In this document: in pieces, positions 11,331 to 24,592 of the stretch
Numbering within the stretch: position 1 is the first letter of the stretch
Layout: every line of letters starts with the position of its first letter
NCBI GenBank assembly: GCA_013398175.1
Contig: VZRZ01001082.1
Span: forward strand, 35,415-99,414
DNA from: Climacteris rufus
Taxonomy: Eukaryota; Chordata; Aves; Passeriformes; Climacteridae
DNA: 64,000 nt
Direction of reading: 5' to 3'
Position numbers and translations under genes: made by a program
The notes under the pieces: model-generated
Database searches by the model: none
The model's input: the letters and a program-made list of their open reading frames with translations, nothing else
Told to the model about the DNA's origin: nothing

Positions 11331-14300
11331 CAAGGATTTGCTGATCCAAAGGCAGCATCCGAGTTCATGGCCATCAACAAGGACTGGACCTCAAGTCTCT
11401 CCTGTCCTGGGAAGCTCTGGTGAATATTTCTGCAAGAGATCCTTAAGCTCACAGAGCCTTCATTCTCTTCCTTTTGAGCTTTCCTGATGTTTTGTGGAGT
11501 CTTGAACTCCTTCCAAGGCAGGCTGGGATGTGTTTGTAAAACCTCAGGAGCAGGACCATGAGCTGTAGACCCTGTGCCCATCAGCCATGGGAAGGGAAGG
11601 GTTTGATTTACCTCTAACTCCCCTTTCTTCACCAAAGGCAGCGGGATCAGCAAAACAAACACCAGAAGCTAACAAGCTGGAGAGCTAGAGGTGAGTGAGG
11701 CAGAAAGATTTCTTACCAAAGGAAATGCAGTATCAGGGTTCTGGGATGAAGCTACAGTTTGATGGGAAATAGAGACTTTTGGGATACCCCAGTCCCCTTC
11801 TCCATTCCAGGCTGGTCTTTGTTTCTCCAGCTTCACCTCCCATTGTCTCAGAAAAGTTATTTTAAAGTCTGGCAGAGGCTCAGTCTGGGCTATTATTTCA
11901 ACAACATTGAAAGTCTCCTGACTAAGAAGGGAAACGCTGGGGTTGGTGTTATCTGCTGCTGCAGACACCCACATCTGGGAGAGATTACAGCCTGAGAAAA
12001 TCCAAATAAATATGTCCAGGGCGCCCATCCTGTGAATTCCTCTCACTGCAGCCAATACAGACTCCGTGTACCCCACAACCCCCCTGCTCCTGCTCCTTCC
12101 ACCGGGGCTGGACGGGTTCATTTGGTTTGGTGACCACAAACTGCCCGTGGAACATCAGCAGAGGCTGGAAAGCTTCAGCTTAAACCTGATACCCCTGGAG
12201 ATGTGCAAGGTCGGGGGCGATGGCCCAGCTGTGAGTCAGTGCTGGAGGCAACCAGGAGGGGTCTGGTCCCGTGCCAGGAGCCATCTGTCACCCCGAGGAC
12301 AGGCACACCTTGGCTCGGGATTGCTGCTCCTCCCGTTTTCCTGCCAGCAACAGGCGGCTGAGGCTTTACAGACACATCCCAGCCTGCCCTGGAAGGAGTT
12401 CCACACTCCACAGAGCATCAGGAGAGCTCAAAAGGAAGAGAATGGAAGTTCTGTGTGCCCAAGGATCTCCTGCAGGAATATCCTCCAGATGAGGCAGAGA
12501 CATCCCAACTGCACCTTCCCAGAGCTTCCACCTTCCCTATGCTCAGAACTCTGCCTGCTCTGCTCCTGACACGCAGCCCTGGCAATCACAGCCCTCTCTC
12601 TCTGCTGGCTCTCAGTGGGTTCATGACAAACACGTTTTACCAACCTCCCTGCAGTGGCCCAGAAGAAAAATTGCCTGGGGGCAGGCGAGGGAATCAGACA
12701 GCTTCATTTTCCAGGCTTGATAAGAGCCAGTGAGTTCAGCCAGGCAGAAATCACAGAATGCACTGGAAAGGTCTGGCTCAGGTCATCCCCATCTCTCTGG
12801 CTGAGGAAACACTGAGTTATCACATCCCAGGAGGAGGATGGGCAAAAATCCTACCTGGAATTTCCTGTGCCCTTGGCCTCGTGCCTCCAGCCCCATCAAA
12901 CCCTCTGTGCCCAGCACAGAGCAGCCAAATTCACCCCCAGGTCTGGTTTGATTCATACAAATTCACAGGTTTAGGGGAGATAAGAGGTCAGAGAAGCAAA
13001 CAGTAGGGATTTAACAGCAACCTCTGCACTGAGCAGGACTCCAGTGTTTGTGATGGGAGATCCTGCTCCAGCCAGAAACCCCTCAGGGGACAGGATGGCA
13101 GCTGGTTTTGCACTCAGAGTTGTGTTTCCTGCCAGCCTGCAGAGAAAACCTGGAAAACATCCCTCTGGAGTAATCAGTGCTCCCAAAAGCAGAGGCCAAA
13201 CTGAATGCAGCCAGCACTGCCCTTCCCTGAGCTGGCACCTGGGGAAAAGAGCTTGAGGCCAGAAGCCAGGGGACGTGCAGGGGACACAGGGCTGGACTTG
13301 AGGCTGCCAGGGCTGTGCTCCTGTGCTGTGCCAGCGGGCAGAGAACCAGTGCCCTGTGCCCAGCCACGTCTGGGCTCCTGGGCATGGTCTGCTGCCTGCC
13401 TGGCTCTTCCCCTGACCAGGGACACCTCTTGGAGCTTGTGGGAAACTCCAGGTCCCAACTCCTGGCAGGGAAAGGCAACTCCTGTCTGCTCCTCTCAAGA
13501 GTGTGGGACTTATTCCAGGACAGCCCCTCTTGCACCTCTGCCTGAACCCATCCCAACTCAGGGACACTTTCTTCACCCTGCCATCATTCAGCAAGGACAA
13601 TTGTCCCTTTAAAGGATGGCCACAGGTCAGTGCATGGCTGACTTTAGCTGAAATGCAGCCACTTCGTGCTGCAATCACCACTTTGGGGACACTGACGTTC
13701 CCTGCAGAGCAACAGTGACCAAAGCCCAACCCCAAATTAGCACCAGTGAACTTCATTAGAGGGAGAGTTTTGACTGCAGGAGAGCGAAGCACGCAGCGCC
13801 TCGCAGGGATCCCGTTCTGCTCCCTGTGCTCTAAGAGCTGCTGTTCCAAGGGTCAGTGCTCAGGCTCTGACCTCGTATTAAAATTCATTGGATCTGGATC
13901 AGTGTCTGGAGGGTGTATTTGGCTACTGGGCATCATCTGCCCCGGGGGATGTGCAGGAATGGGGCAGGAAGGAGAGGGAGGAGGAAGCACGAGAGCCTCG
14001 AGTGCCAGCACAGCCTGGGGCAGAGCAGGGCAGGAGCAACAGCCCTGACCTTTCTCTCCTGCTCCCTTCAGCACAGCTCCCAAGAACACAGAAAGAATTA
14101 AAAATGAGTGTTTCCCAGCCTAACAAGCTGCCATTTCACAGCCAAAAAGCGCTCAGATTTTCACCCCAGGCAAAACATGTGCACATTTGTGATTCATTCC
14201 ACGCTGGCGGCTGCCAGGTTTCTGTACAAACGATTGAATTGTTGTGGTTTCAACCTTGACTCAACTCCCAAATGCTCCTCCAAGTTCCTTTTACAGAGCT

Positions 14301-16744
14301 CCTCACCTTCCACCTCTCCCCCACCACTGGTAGCTTTACACCCAAATTATCTTTGGTTGTCTGGGAGCCTTCAAATTCCCTGACAAGCTACTCCCAGCCA
14401 GGAGCTGCTGCTTTCCCAGGTGTGGGGATCACTGAGACCCTGAAACCCCCACCCAAAAGATGGGGTAAACTGTAAACTCTTCCTGTAAACTCCTTTCACC
14501 AGCTCAGGTGGGGCCCATAATGCTGGAACCAGAGCTCAGGAGGCTCCAAGCAAATAAACATAAACCAGGATTTTCTTCCTGTGCAGAGAAGCTGCCAAAC
14601 CCCAAATGGTGCTGGAGGCACCACTTTTCCAGGTTCCAGGAGGGGCTGAACCCTTTGGAGCTCCCTGGGCAGAAGTTCATCCACCCCATGGCCCAGGGAT
14701 GGACCACCTGGATCCTGGGCTGAGGAAACTCCACAAGTGGGAGCTGGGAGGAGGATGAGCATGGATGGGGCTGAAGAAGCTTCCAGCAGCTTCCAGTATG
14801 GATGAGATCCCAAGGAGGACATGCTCAGCACGAGGGCATGGACCAGCCTCTCCCATGAGCATCCTTTAGGCAAAAGCCCACTCTGGATGTGGACATCTCC
14901 ATCCCTGTTTCCTCTTTCTCCCCCTGAAAAACTTCCTGTCCAAAGCCTGGCTCGTGCCCACTCCTGTATCTTCTACTTCTGAGGCTGCACAGAGCATCAT
15001 ACCAATCAAAAAATGATTTTCCAGCTCAAATCAAGTTTTCCTTTCTCTCAATTTCTTCACTAACCTAGACAATTTCCCAGAGTTTCTTCTGCAGAAGAAT
15101 CAAGAGGAAAAATCTCAATTTTTTTCCCCTCAAACCCCAGTTTTCAAGCCTGGATTATTCATCACAAGTGAAGCTGAGAAGGGCCCAGGTCAGACACGCT
15201 CACCCATCCTGCTGCCTCTGCACAGGGAACTGTGTGGATTTGGGGAGAGCCCCAGACAGAGCTGACAAGTCTTGTTTTAACAGCAGGGATGTCTCTGCCT
15301 TGCAAAAAAAAAAAAAATAAAATATGCTCTTCATTCCTCCCTCTGCCTTTGAGTGGGGGGAAACATTTGTTAGTGATTCATCACTTCCCTGAACAGCCCA
15401 GACAGAGAAAATGCTGGATTTGGGATATGGGGGAGCTCTGAGGGTTAAAGGGAATTGCTGGAAAGAAATCAATGTCAAAGAGAAAATGTTCCCAATATTT
15501 GAGTAAAAAAAGAAGAAAAAGAAAAAAGGAAAATGAGTCAGTTTGAGTCAGCCCAGAAACGAAGGCTTTCACCTCTGTCTGGGGATGAGCTGCCTCTTGT
15601 TTTCTTTTATTCACTGCAAGTTCACTTTCATTAACTGAAACACTGTTTGAAACTGGAAATTCAAGGTTATTTTTAACCCCCGAGACAACAGGATATTTCC
15701 TCCCTTCCCCAGTAAAACTTTTTTTTCTTTTTTTTTTTTTTTTTGCAACCCCCAGGAAACCCAAGAGTTTTAATGGGCTTGAATTACACTCCCACTTCCT
15801 GACTGGAAATTTTCCACCTGATCAGACCCAGTTTCAGCAGCTCCATCCACCCCACCAAATCAGCAGGAGGCACCTCTGTGCCAAGAGCTCAGCTTCAGGT
15901 TCCACCAAATCCACTGAGGTCCATCAGAGTCCACCCTCCCTCATTTCCCTGTTCCTTTACCTGGAGGCAGCCAACCTGAGGAACATCCCCAAGAGCAGAA
16001 TTCCTCTATATTCCTCTATTCCTCTGTGCAGCCGCATCTTCTGTCTCAGTGCCTCAGAGTCCTCTGGATTATCTCATGTCTGAGAACTCTGCAGCCAATA
16101 TTTTGCTGCATCTCAACTCCACCTCACTTGCAAACCACCTCCAGAACAAAAAACTCTGGAGCAGTGAAGAGGATCCCTCAAATTCCCACTTTCATGGACA
16201 CAGGCAGGTTGGAAAACACCAGAAGATCACCTGCAACCCACCCTGGCTCCTCTCCAGGTTCCCTGAGGTGAGCAGTGCATTCCACCACTGCTGGGTAATG
16301 ACTAAAAGGAAGAAGAGAAGCTAAATCCATGAGTTTACCATCCAGACTAAAAAAAGGATTTCCTAAACTAGAACAATACATCACATTGTCCTCCAAAAGC
16401 ACCAGGAATTATTTTCTAAGCCATATCCTGTATCCAGTATCACGGTGGGAGAAATCCTCCTGGTGGAATGTTTCAAGGTTTCTCTTTCCAAGGCATTAAA
16501 ACATTCCCAGCTTGTGAAAACCAATCCTTGCCACCTGGCTTTGCATCTCACTGCCAGTGAGGAAGAGAGCCACCACAAATCACAGCTCAGGGGGGCTTTC
16601 CATGGATCCTGGCAGTGATCCCCCAAAGGGGCTGGGCTGAGCTGAGCTGCCCATCCCTGGTCTACAGAGCGAGCAGCAGTGGAGGGCAAGGCCTTGGCAA
16701 GGTGGAGCAGCCTCTGCAGGAAAACTGGGAGCAGGGTGGGGAAG
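11331..16744. other. No supported gene
   Basis: Unique DNA without recognisable exons. Contains A/T tracts near 15308-15320 and 15718-15744. The 292-codon minus frame at 12971-13849 has no domain and is overlapped by frames on both strands. Confidence 0.4.
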
Positions 16745-17035
16745 GTATAATGGAATCACAGAGTGTCCTGAATTGGAAGGACCCACAGGGATCACCCAGT
16801 GCAGCCCCTGGCCCTGCCCAGACCCCCCACCAACCCCACCCTGGGCATCCCTGGCAGCGCTGTCCAAACGCCCCTGGAGCTCTGGCAGCCTTGGGGCCGT
16901 GCCCATTCCCTGGGGAGCCTGGGCAGTGCCCAGCACCCTCTGGGGGAAGAACCTTTCCTGATCTCCAGCCTGAGCCTCCCCTGGCACAGCTCCAGCCGTG
17001 CCCTGGGTCCTGTCCCTGGTCAGGAGGACAAAGCT
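16745..17035 (-). mobile_element. CR1 LINE fragment, young copy
   Basis: Reverse CR1: GGAATCACAGAGTGTCCTGA, then a block at 16797-16945 that differs from the copy at 24437-24585 at only about two positions by eye. Confidence 0.85.
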
Positions 17036-18104
17036 TTACTGCTGGATCAGGGCTGCTCAGAAACCATGGGCACTGCCACCTCCCTCAGGCACTGCGAGTG
17101 GAGGTGCCACCTCCAGGCACCCTCCCAGCATCCCTGTGGGACCAACAAAACTGGGGGAGCCAGTGCCAATGCCCAGGACCCACAGTTTGGGAAAGGCACC
17201 CCCCGTTTCCTAACCTTGAGCTCCACGACTTTTTCCTGCCAGGCATGCACCGAGGAAGCCCAGATCTCCCAGAACAGACGTGCAGCACAGGCACAAACAC
17301 CAGAGCATCTCACAACAGGGGCTTTGCAGCCAGCGTGGCCCCTAGGAAGGAGAGGATTGACAAAACTGGGATCCTATTGGACGTAAATCTCCAAAACCCC
17401 TCTTCTCGTCTCACCTGTGAGCTCTCAGACGTGGCCAAGCCCCCACTGTGGCACAGCTCTGCTCCTCTGGGCTCTGCCAAAAATACCCCTAACTCTACAA
17501 CACACTGAGTCCAGAGTGCTGCTCCTGCTCCCACACCTGCATTTCCTGAGGGCACAGAATGTTTCTTTCCTGTCTAACTGCAGCAATTCCTGCTGGATTT
17601 ATTCAGCCAGCAGTGAGCAGACTGCTGCTCTCGCAGGGCTCCTCCAAACCCACCGGGCTGAGTTTGTTTTGCAGTCATCAGATTAAATGTCCTAGAGATT
17701 GCAGCAGCAGCTCTCCTGCTGGGCTGGAGCAGTGTTTCCAGCCTTTCCAGCACACTCCAGTGCTCTGGGAGCAGCAGGAACACATGAAGAAATTACTTTT
17801 CCTCTTTTTTTCCTACTTCAGAAGCAAAGCCAAACTAAAAAAATAAAGTTTAGAAAGTGGGAGTGGCTTGAACTGCTGTGCCATTCCCATCAAACCTGAA
17901 GCAGAATAAATAGTCCAAGGAATCCGTTCAGCCCTAAATATTTAATAACATTAATTCACTGTAAAATCTGAAAAACAGGGTTAAATCACAGCCCTACTGA
18001 GCCATGGAGCCATCCCCTCCCTGCCACAGCCCAGGGAGCAGGACACTGCCTTAAGATGTGGGACAGCCAGGGTCAAACACCTCTTCTCCCTAAAATATTT
18101 GAAT

Positions 18105-18370
18105 CCTACATTTGAAGAGCCTGCCCCACCCTCCTGAGTCCAACCTTTCCCCAGCTCTGCCAAGGCCACCACTGACCCATGTCCCCAAGTGCCACATCCA
18201 CTCATCTCCTAAATCCCTCCAGGGATGGGGACTCTACCACTGCCCTGGGCAGCCTGGGCTTGAAAACCCTTCCCAGGATGAAATTTTTCCTCATATCCAA
18301 TCTAAACCCCCCTTGGTTCGAATTGAGGCTGTTTTCTCTTGTCCTATCAAGAAGGAGCAAGGGGCAGTTT
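18105..18370 (-). mobile_element. CR1 LINE fragment
   Basis: Reverse CR1: CCAAGGCCACCACTGACCCA, CCTCCAGGGATGGGGACTCT and the CTCATATCCAATCTAAACCC segment, ending near TCTTGTCCTAT. The 3' end motif is missing. Confidence 0.8.
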
Positions 18371-18864
18371 CTTTCCTAGGGAAAACCACAGGGAAGGAGA
18401 CGGCATTTCCAGTCCTGGGCGAGGACAGGGAGCCCCATGTGATGGTGTTTGGCAGCAAACTGTGGATCACGATGAGGACAAACCCCAGCTGGGGTGTGGG
18501 GGGCCCTGAGAAGCTGCAGGTGAGGCTTTGCTGTGCTCCACTGCAGAAGGAGCTGCAAAGACAAGAAATTCAGGGCATGGTTTTAAACACGACATCAACC
18601 ATCCGTCATCTCCTGATTACTGCACCCTGCTTAGAGCCAGCAGCTCCTGGGCTGTCTTAGAGATGGCAACTGTTGATGGTAAGGCTTCCAAAAATTCCAC
18701 CTACTCTCCTCCAGGCTTAACCCACTTCTAGGTCTGAGCTAAGAAGGAAAATATGCTCATTTATCCCAGCAGAGCAACGTGCACCTTTATGCTGTGGTAC
18801 TTCTGTCCCTCACCTCCTGGCAGTCAGCTCTGCTCTGTGGGCAGGGGTGTAAAGCAGCAGTAAA

Positions 18865-19340
18865 CACGGAATTATGGAATTGTTTAGGCTGGAAAAGCCC
18901 TCTAAAGTCATCGAGTCCAAGCCAGCACTGACCCACGTCCCTGAGTGCCACATCCACATCTGTGCAGCTTTTAAATCCCTCCAGGGATGGGGACTCCAGA
19001 CCTCCCTGGGCAGCCCTTCCCAACGTTTAACAACACTTTCCATGAGGAAATTCCCCCTGATGTCCAACCAAACCTCGCCTGGCCCAGCCTGAGGCCGTTC
19101 CCTCTCCTCCTGTCCCTGTTCCTGGGAGCAGAGCCCGACCCCCCTGGCTGCCCCTCCTGGCAGGAGCTGTGCAGAGCCAGCAGGGCCCCCTGAGCCTCCT
19201 TTGCTCCAGGCTGAGCCCCCTCAGCTCCCTCAGCTGCTCCTGGTGCCCCAGCCCCTTCCCCAGCTCCGTTGTCCTTCCTTCAGGAGGAGCAATCCCCAGG
19301 ACTGGGTCATTCCTGGCTGGCTCAAGCCCTCTCCAAGCAG
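18865..19340 (-). mobile_element. CR1 LINE fragment, long copy
   Basis: Reverse CR1 starting at GGAATTATGGAATTGTTTAG and running through GATGGGGACTCCAGACCTCC, the GAGCAGAGCCCGACCCCCCT block and the CTCAGCTCCCTCAGC block. The 19085-19260 part is nearly identical to 62514-62680. Confidence 0.9.
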
Positions 19341-19989
19341 GGAGGAGGGGGTGAGGACAGTCCCACACTGGCCCTGCACATCAGTCAGCCTCTGGCTGCC
19401 TTATCAGCCCATTTATCTCGGCTACTTCCAGCCCTATTCTATTTCCAATCAGCATCCCCGACCCGCTCCAGCCTGAACCCTGTGGGAATTCCAGTAAGAG
19501 CCTGAAAGGAGTATAAAAATGAAACAAAAACACGTTCAGGGGAGATTAAAGCTGGGAACAGGCAAGTGAAAAGGAGCAGGGTTCATGTGCTCACATCTCG
19601 CTGGGTGCAGAGAGCCTGGGGAAGGCTGAGCCTGGGGAAGGGGCTCCCCTCAGCCAGGTGTGGGTGCAGGAGCTATTCCCGTGCTCAGGGGGCTGTGTGT
19701 GTGCTCCAGGTGTGCTCCCCAGGCCCAGAGCTCCTCCAAAGCCAGAGCAGGGCTGTCACCACACCCTGAGACACAGCCACAGGCAGGAGGGGGCCCAGGG
19801 CCACAAAAGGTTCACAATTCGGGAGCAAATGTCAATGCAGAGTGGGAGCAGTTCCTTGGAAATCAGCTGTGCCATCCTTGTGCCCCTTGAAAGCCTCAAG
19901 TGTGCAGTGAGGAGCTGCACGTGTCCCACCTCCTTCAGAGGGGAGGGAGGAAAAGATAAATAAATACAAGAATCACAAGAAGTGTGGGC

Positions 19990-20455
19990 AGAGCAGCAAG
20001 GGAGGTGATTCTCCTCCTCTACCCTGCTCTCATGAGACCTCATTTATTACAGGGTCCCCCTTTGGGGTCCCCATCACAGAAAGGACGTGGAGCTGTTGGA
20101 GAGAGTCCAGAGGAGGCCACAGAGATGCTCCAAGGGCTGGAGCCCCTCTGCTCTGGAGCCGGGCTGGGAGAGCTGGGGGTGCTCACCTGGAGCAGAGAAG
20201 GCTCCAGGGAGAGCTCAGAGCCCCTGCCAGTGCCTAAAGGGGCTCCAGGAGAGCTGGAGAGGGATTTGGGATAAGGGATGGAGGGACAGGACACAGGGAA
20301 TGGCTTCAAACTGGCAGAGAGTAGGGTTAGGTTAGATGTGGGGAAGAAATTCTTCCCTGTGAGGGANAGTGGAAGGTGTCCCTGCCCATGGCAGGGGGTG
20401 AAACTGGCCAATCTTTAGGGTCCCTTCCCACACAAACCATGCCAGGATTCTGTGG
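19990..20455 (+). mobile_element. CR1 LINE fragment, long copy
   Basis: Sense CR1: GGGGTCCCCATCACAGAAAG, GTGGAGCTGTTGGAGAGAGT, GAAGGCTCCAGGGAGAGCTC, AATTCTTCCCTGTGAGGG and a 3' end of AGGGTCCCTTCCCACACAAA. It shares most of its length with the copy at 32660. Confidence 0.92.
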
Positions 20456-23224
20456 AAAAGGCTTCCTTGGGACAACATTAGTCCAAACCCTACCAAGCTG
20501 TTCACATGTTCACAACATCATTCTGCAAACTGTTTCTGAAGGGGGAAAATAAACACAGCAAATTAAAAATAACAACACAGGAGTTATTTTAATTAGGATC
20601 AGGGAGTCATCCCAGGGTGAACGTCCCAGCCATGACCATGTGCTGTTCTTCACACTGCAGAGCAGCCCTGGGCTGCACAAACAGCCTGGTGAGGATAAAC
20701 CAGAAGTGCTGGGGAGGAGATTTAAAGTTCTCCAACATGGACAGGATGCTCTGGACTGAAAATCCAAGCCCAAGATAAAAAGCCCAAGATAAAAACCACA
20801 GAACCCCACGAGAGTGGGCACAGGGGGGTTGGACCTGCTGCTCTGCAGATCTGCTCTGGGTAGCACTCTGCACTTGCTGATGCAAAGACTCAATGCTCCA
20901 ACTGCTGGACTCATTAACAGCCCTGAACATCTCTTTAATTAAACTTCCTAAGCCTCACAGCCATAGAGAAAAGCAAGGAAAACCTCACTGCTTGTGTTCC
21001 AAGAACACAAAGCTGAATGCAAAGGTTCGGAGGTGATTTTTATTTTTTCTTTTAAAATTTTTGATTTTTCTTTTTTTTAAGCCAGGAATTTGTGATCCCA
21101 TGCAGAAAACCAGCCAGCTCCTCTCCATGCTCAGGAGGATGCCAGTGTCCATCCACCACATCCCAGCCCTGACGAGAGCTTCCATCTCCCCACAAGTCTA
21201 AGACAGCTTGGTCTGGCCACAGCAGTGCCTGTCCCAGTCTCTGCTGGCTCCTGCCCAGCCCCAAACCTCCCTGGCAGTAGCACCACACTCATGGTTGGCC
21301 CCACAGGTGGGGAATTCACACCTGCAGTGACCAATCCTACAGAGAAACATCTCACCTTCCTCCACAGGGACAGCTCCAGAGGGGTTCTGGGTGAGGAACA
21401 GCCCCAGCTCAGAGGAATGGCTGAGGTCATGATCCAACCTCCCCCTGCCCAAAGCCCTGTTGCTGCCTGCCCCCTGCCACGCTCCCAGCTGCTCCTTGGC
21501 CATGGGAAACATCTCAGGGACCTCTGGGCTCCCTGGGTGGATGAATCCTCCCCAACACCCCAGGATCACCCATGGAAGAGGGGGAACCTCTTTCCCCTTC
21601 CTGCACTGTGAGGAGAGGGCCATGCCATGCCCAGGGAACGAGGCATCTGGGTATCCCTGTGCCGGTCTGGAGCTCAGCCCAGAACATCACCAGAGCTGGG
21701 TGGTTTCCTCTCCAAAACGTCCCCCACAAAGCCCTCCTGTGGAAGCCAGGAATGCACAGGGGCCAAGAGAGGATCAGGTTGGAGTCATCACCCTGTGACA
21801 AACTTCCAACACAGCCACCAGGGCCTTCCACTGGAGGAATCTCCGAGCAATGTGAAAGCAGAAGGGATGCTCAGCTCCCATTTCTCCTTGGGGGGCTCCC
21901 TTTGAGAGGTGTCCCCATCTCCAGCCCCCACTCTGGGGGCTGCAGAGCAAACACATCCCAAAAGGGAGCCCGGAGGGACCCCAGAGCCTGGGAAACACCA
22001 GCGCAGCCCCAGCAGCCCTGGGCAGCACGTGCCTGCCAGATGCTCCACGCTCCGGGAGGAGGGGAGGGAGGTTCAGGGGTCAAGGTCACCAGTGATGCCT
22101 GATTCGGTTCTTGCAGAAGGGGCCGTGCAGGGGGAGAGGGGGCCGGGAGGAAATACCAGCCTGGGTGTGTAAAAACCATCCAGGGTGGATTCCCGGTCAC
22201 GTCTGCACGTGTTTGGCTCAGGAGAGGCAGGAAGCTGCGGTGCTTAGGGGTCCCTCAGCTGAAGGGAGGAGGCAGAGCAGCCCCACACGCTGGGACAGCC
22301 TGGGATGCTCCTTCCTGAGTCCCTTTAATGCCTTGGAGAGCTGCAAACACCCAGTGCAGGATCAGCCTCCAGCTCTTGGTGCTCCCCCTCTCCTCCTTCC
22401 CTTCTTTGTGGGAATGAAATGCTGTGTTGGGAGTTGCAATCCCCACACTGACACGGCCCTGGGGCCTCCTGGAGTGTGTCAGCCCTGTCTCCCCTTGCCC
22501 ACTCAGTATCACTTGGCTCCTTGCACTCGACAGGAGGAATCTGCAGCCTCTGACGTAACCCCAGATCCCTCTTCCCAAGGCTCGAGACCAAGTTAAACAA
22601 AACCAGACCACAAATATCAAACCCAGGAGCCTGGACACAAAGGAACAGCTTTGGAATTGCCACTCCTGCCCCCACAGGCCAACAGTCCCCCAGAGCAGCC
22701 ATCCCCAGGTGACCCTTCAGTGGCCTGCATCAGGATGGAGCTGCCCACAGCAGCTGCACCACCTCCAGAAGTCTCTTCCAGGGTGAATTATGCTCTGACA
22801 ATCTCTCTACCACACCTCCAACCCCTCCTGCCCCTGCAGGTGATGCCAAACAGATTTGCAATATCCCAACAGCCATAAAACTACATTTCTTACCAGCCCA
22901 GCTCTCCCAGAGAGCAGCAGGGAACTGGAGCACAGCCATGCCCTGCCCACCAAGAACCACGACTACCTTGTGTATTTAGGACAGAAAAATATAAAACCTA
23001 AATTATTAAACCACAAGAACAAAAAATATGACATCTAAACACTGCCTCCCATAGCTGTTCCTGGGATAAACAGTGAGGCACAGCATTTTTCCTGCTTTAG
23101 TTTAATTTTGGGACACTTTTTCTCAATCAGCACTCAAAAAATGGCAATAAAAGGGTCACTGAGTGTGGGATCTGCTCCTGTTCGTGCATTTTGAAGCCCG
23201 AAAAAAACTCCACTGTGATCTGGC
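20456..23224. other. No supported gene
   Basis: Unique DNA with no exon or element I can support. An A/T-rich stretch lies at 21040-21080. Confidence 0.4.
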
Positions 23225-23400
23225 ACAGAGAATCAGTGACTGCCCCATCCCTGGAAAGTGTCCAAGGCCAGGCTGGACAGGGCTTGGAGCAACCTGGGAC
23301 AGTGGAAGGTGTCCCTGCCCATGGCAGGGGTGGAATGGGATGAGCTTTAAGGTCCCTTCTATCCCAAGTCATTCTGTAATTCCATGATTCTGTGATCTGG
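23225..23400 (+). mobile_element. CR1 LINE 3' fragment
   Basis: Sense CR1: CCAAGGCCAGGCTGGACAGG, GGTGTCCCTGCCCATGGCAG and an intact end with the TCCATGATTCTGTGAT octamer-like tail. Confidence 0.9.
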
Positions 23401-23879
23401 TGTCCTACAAAGAACATGCCAAAGAAGAAGATCTCAAGCTTAATTCCAACTTTAACACCAACAGTTGTGGATGAATTTGGAAAAACATCTTTCCCTCTCG
23501 GAAAAACATCTCATCTGGATAAAAAGCCTTCCCAGCAGCTGAAACTCTTCCACAACCCAGCCTTGAGGTAGGCCAGCTGCAAATGAAATAATACATACAT
23601 TAAACATATGGGTTGTTAGGGCTGACGTGGGAGTTACAATTAAAACCAGCAGAGCTGGGGGAGAAAATTAACAGCACTTTTACTGCAGAAGGTGCAGGGC
23701 TCCCCAAAGTCCCCTCATTTGGAGAGGAAAACCACGAGTGAGGCATTACAGAATGAGCCATTAATGTGGATTTAGAGCTCTGTGCTCCCTGGGCAGGCAC
23801 CTGAACTCTGCCACTGAGGACGGGGTTGCTCAGAGCCTTTTTAGCAGCTTGAAGGTTTTTCCTGCAAAGGGAGGTGCTG

Positions 23880-24238
23880 CCTGAAAAGGCCAGCCCAAAA
23901 ACAGACCAGTCAGGGGTAAGGGAATAAAGGTGGGTGTTTATTGGAAAGGCCTTCAAAGGTACATTTAGGGCAGACAAAGCCCCCTCCTTGGGGCATCACC
24001 CAGAATGGACGATGAGTCATGAGTTCTCCACACCTTTATAGGTTTGGTCCATTTGCAGATCAGCATAAATTCACCAATTAAAATTTTGTAATTTCCCTCT
24101 GGCTCCCTTAGCTCGCTCCCCTCCCTTTAGAAGCTGGGCCTGGGCAGTCTGAGTGTCCTTGAAGAGCAAACCCAGAGAGGCACTGCTCTGTCTGTAGAGA
24201 ACAGCAGCCAACAGGGTATGGAGCATCTCAGAGTTACA
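23880..24238 (-). mobile_element. Probable solo LTR of an endogenous retrovirus
   Basis: Read on the minus strand, the sequence begins TGTAACTCTGAGATGC at 24238. It has a TATA-like CCTATAAAGG at about 24042-24033 and a poly(A)-signal region CCAATAAACACCCACC at about 23945-23930. This is the usual order of an LTR. No coding remnants lie beside it, so it would be a solo LTR. The right border is supported by TG; the left border is approximate and I found no target-site duplication. Confidence 0.6.
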
Positions 24239-24389
24239 CGTTAGGCAATACAGAATTTGAAAAAATATAAGGGTTAAAACCTAAGGCAACAGAGGAACCA
24301 TCACAGGCCTCAGCACGGTCTGGGGCCTTCCAGGCCCTGCCCAGAGGGACCAGGATGGCTTCTGCTTCCCACAGGTGCACAGGGAGATT

Positions 24390-24592
24390 GTGGAGTCACA
24401 AAATCTCCTGAGCTGGAAGGGACCCACCAGGATCATCCAGTGCAGCTCCTGGCCCTGCCCAGACCCCCCACCAACCCCACCCTGGGCATCCCTGGCAGCG
24501 CTGTCCAAACGCCCCTGGAGCTCTGGCAGCCTCGGGGCCGTGCCCATTCCCTGGGGAGCCTGGGCAGTGCCCAGCACCCTCTGGGGGACTTT
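24390..24592 (-). mobile_element. CR1 LINE fragment, young truncated copy
   Basis: Reverse CR1 nearly identical to 16745-16945 and cut off abruptly after CACCCTCTGGGGGA, as expected for a 5'-truncated insertion. It lies about 150 bases right of the probable solo LTR. Confidence 0.88.

Noticed and set aside
16615..17508. Plus-strand frame of 297 codons
   Set aside because: Its middle is a reverse CR1 copy; the rest shows no domain.
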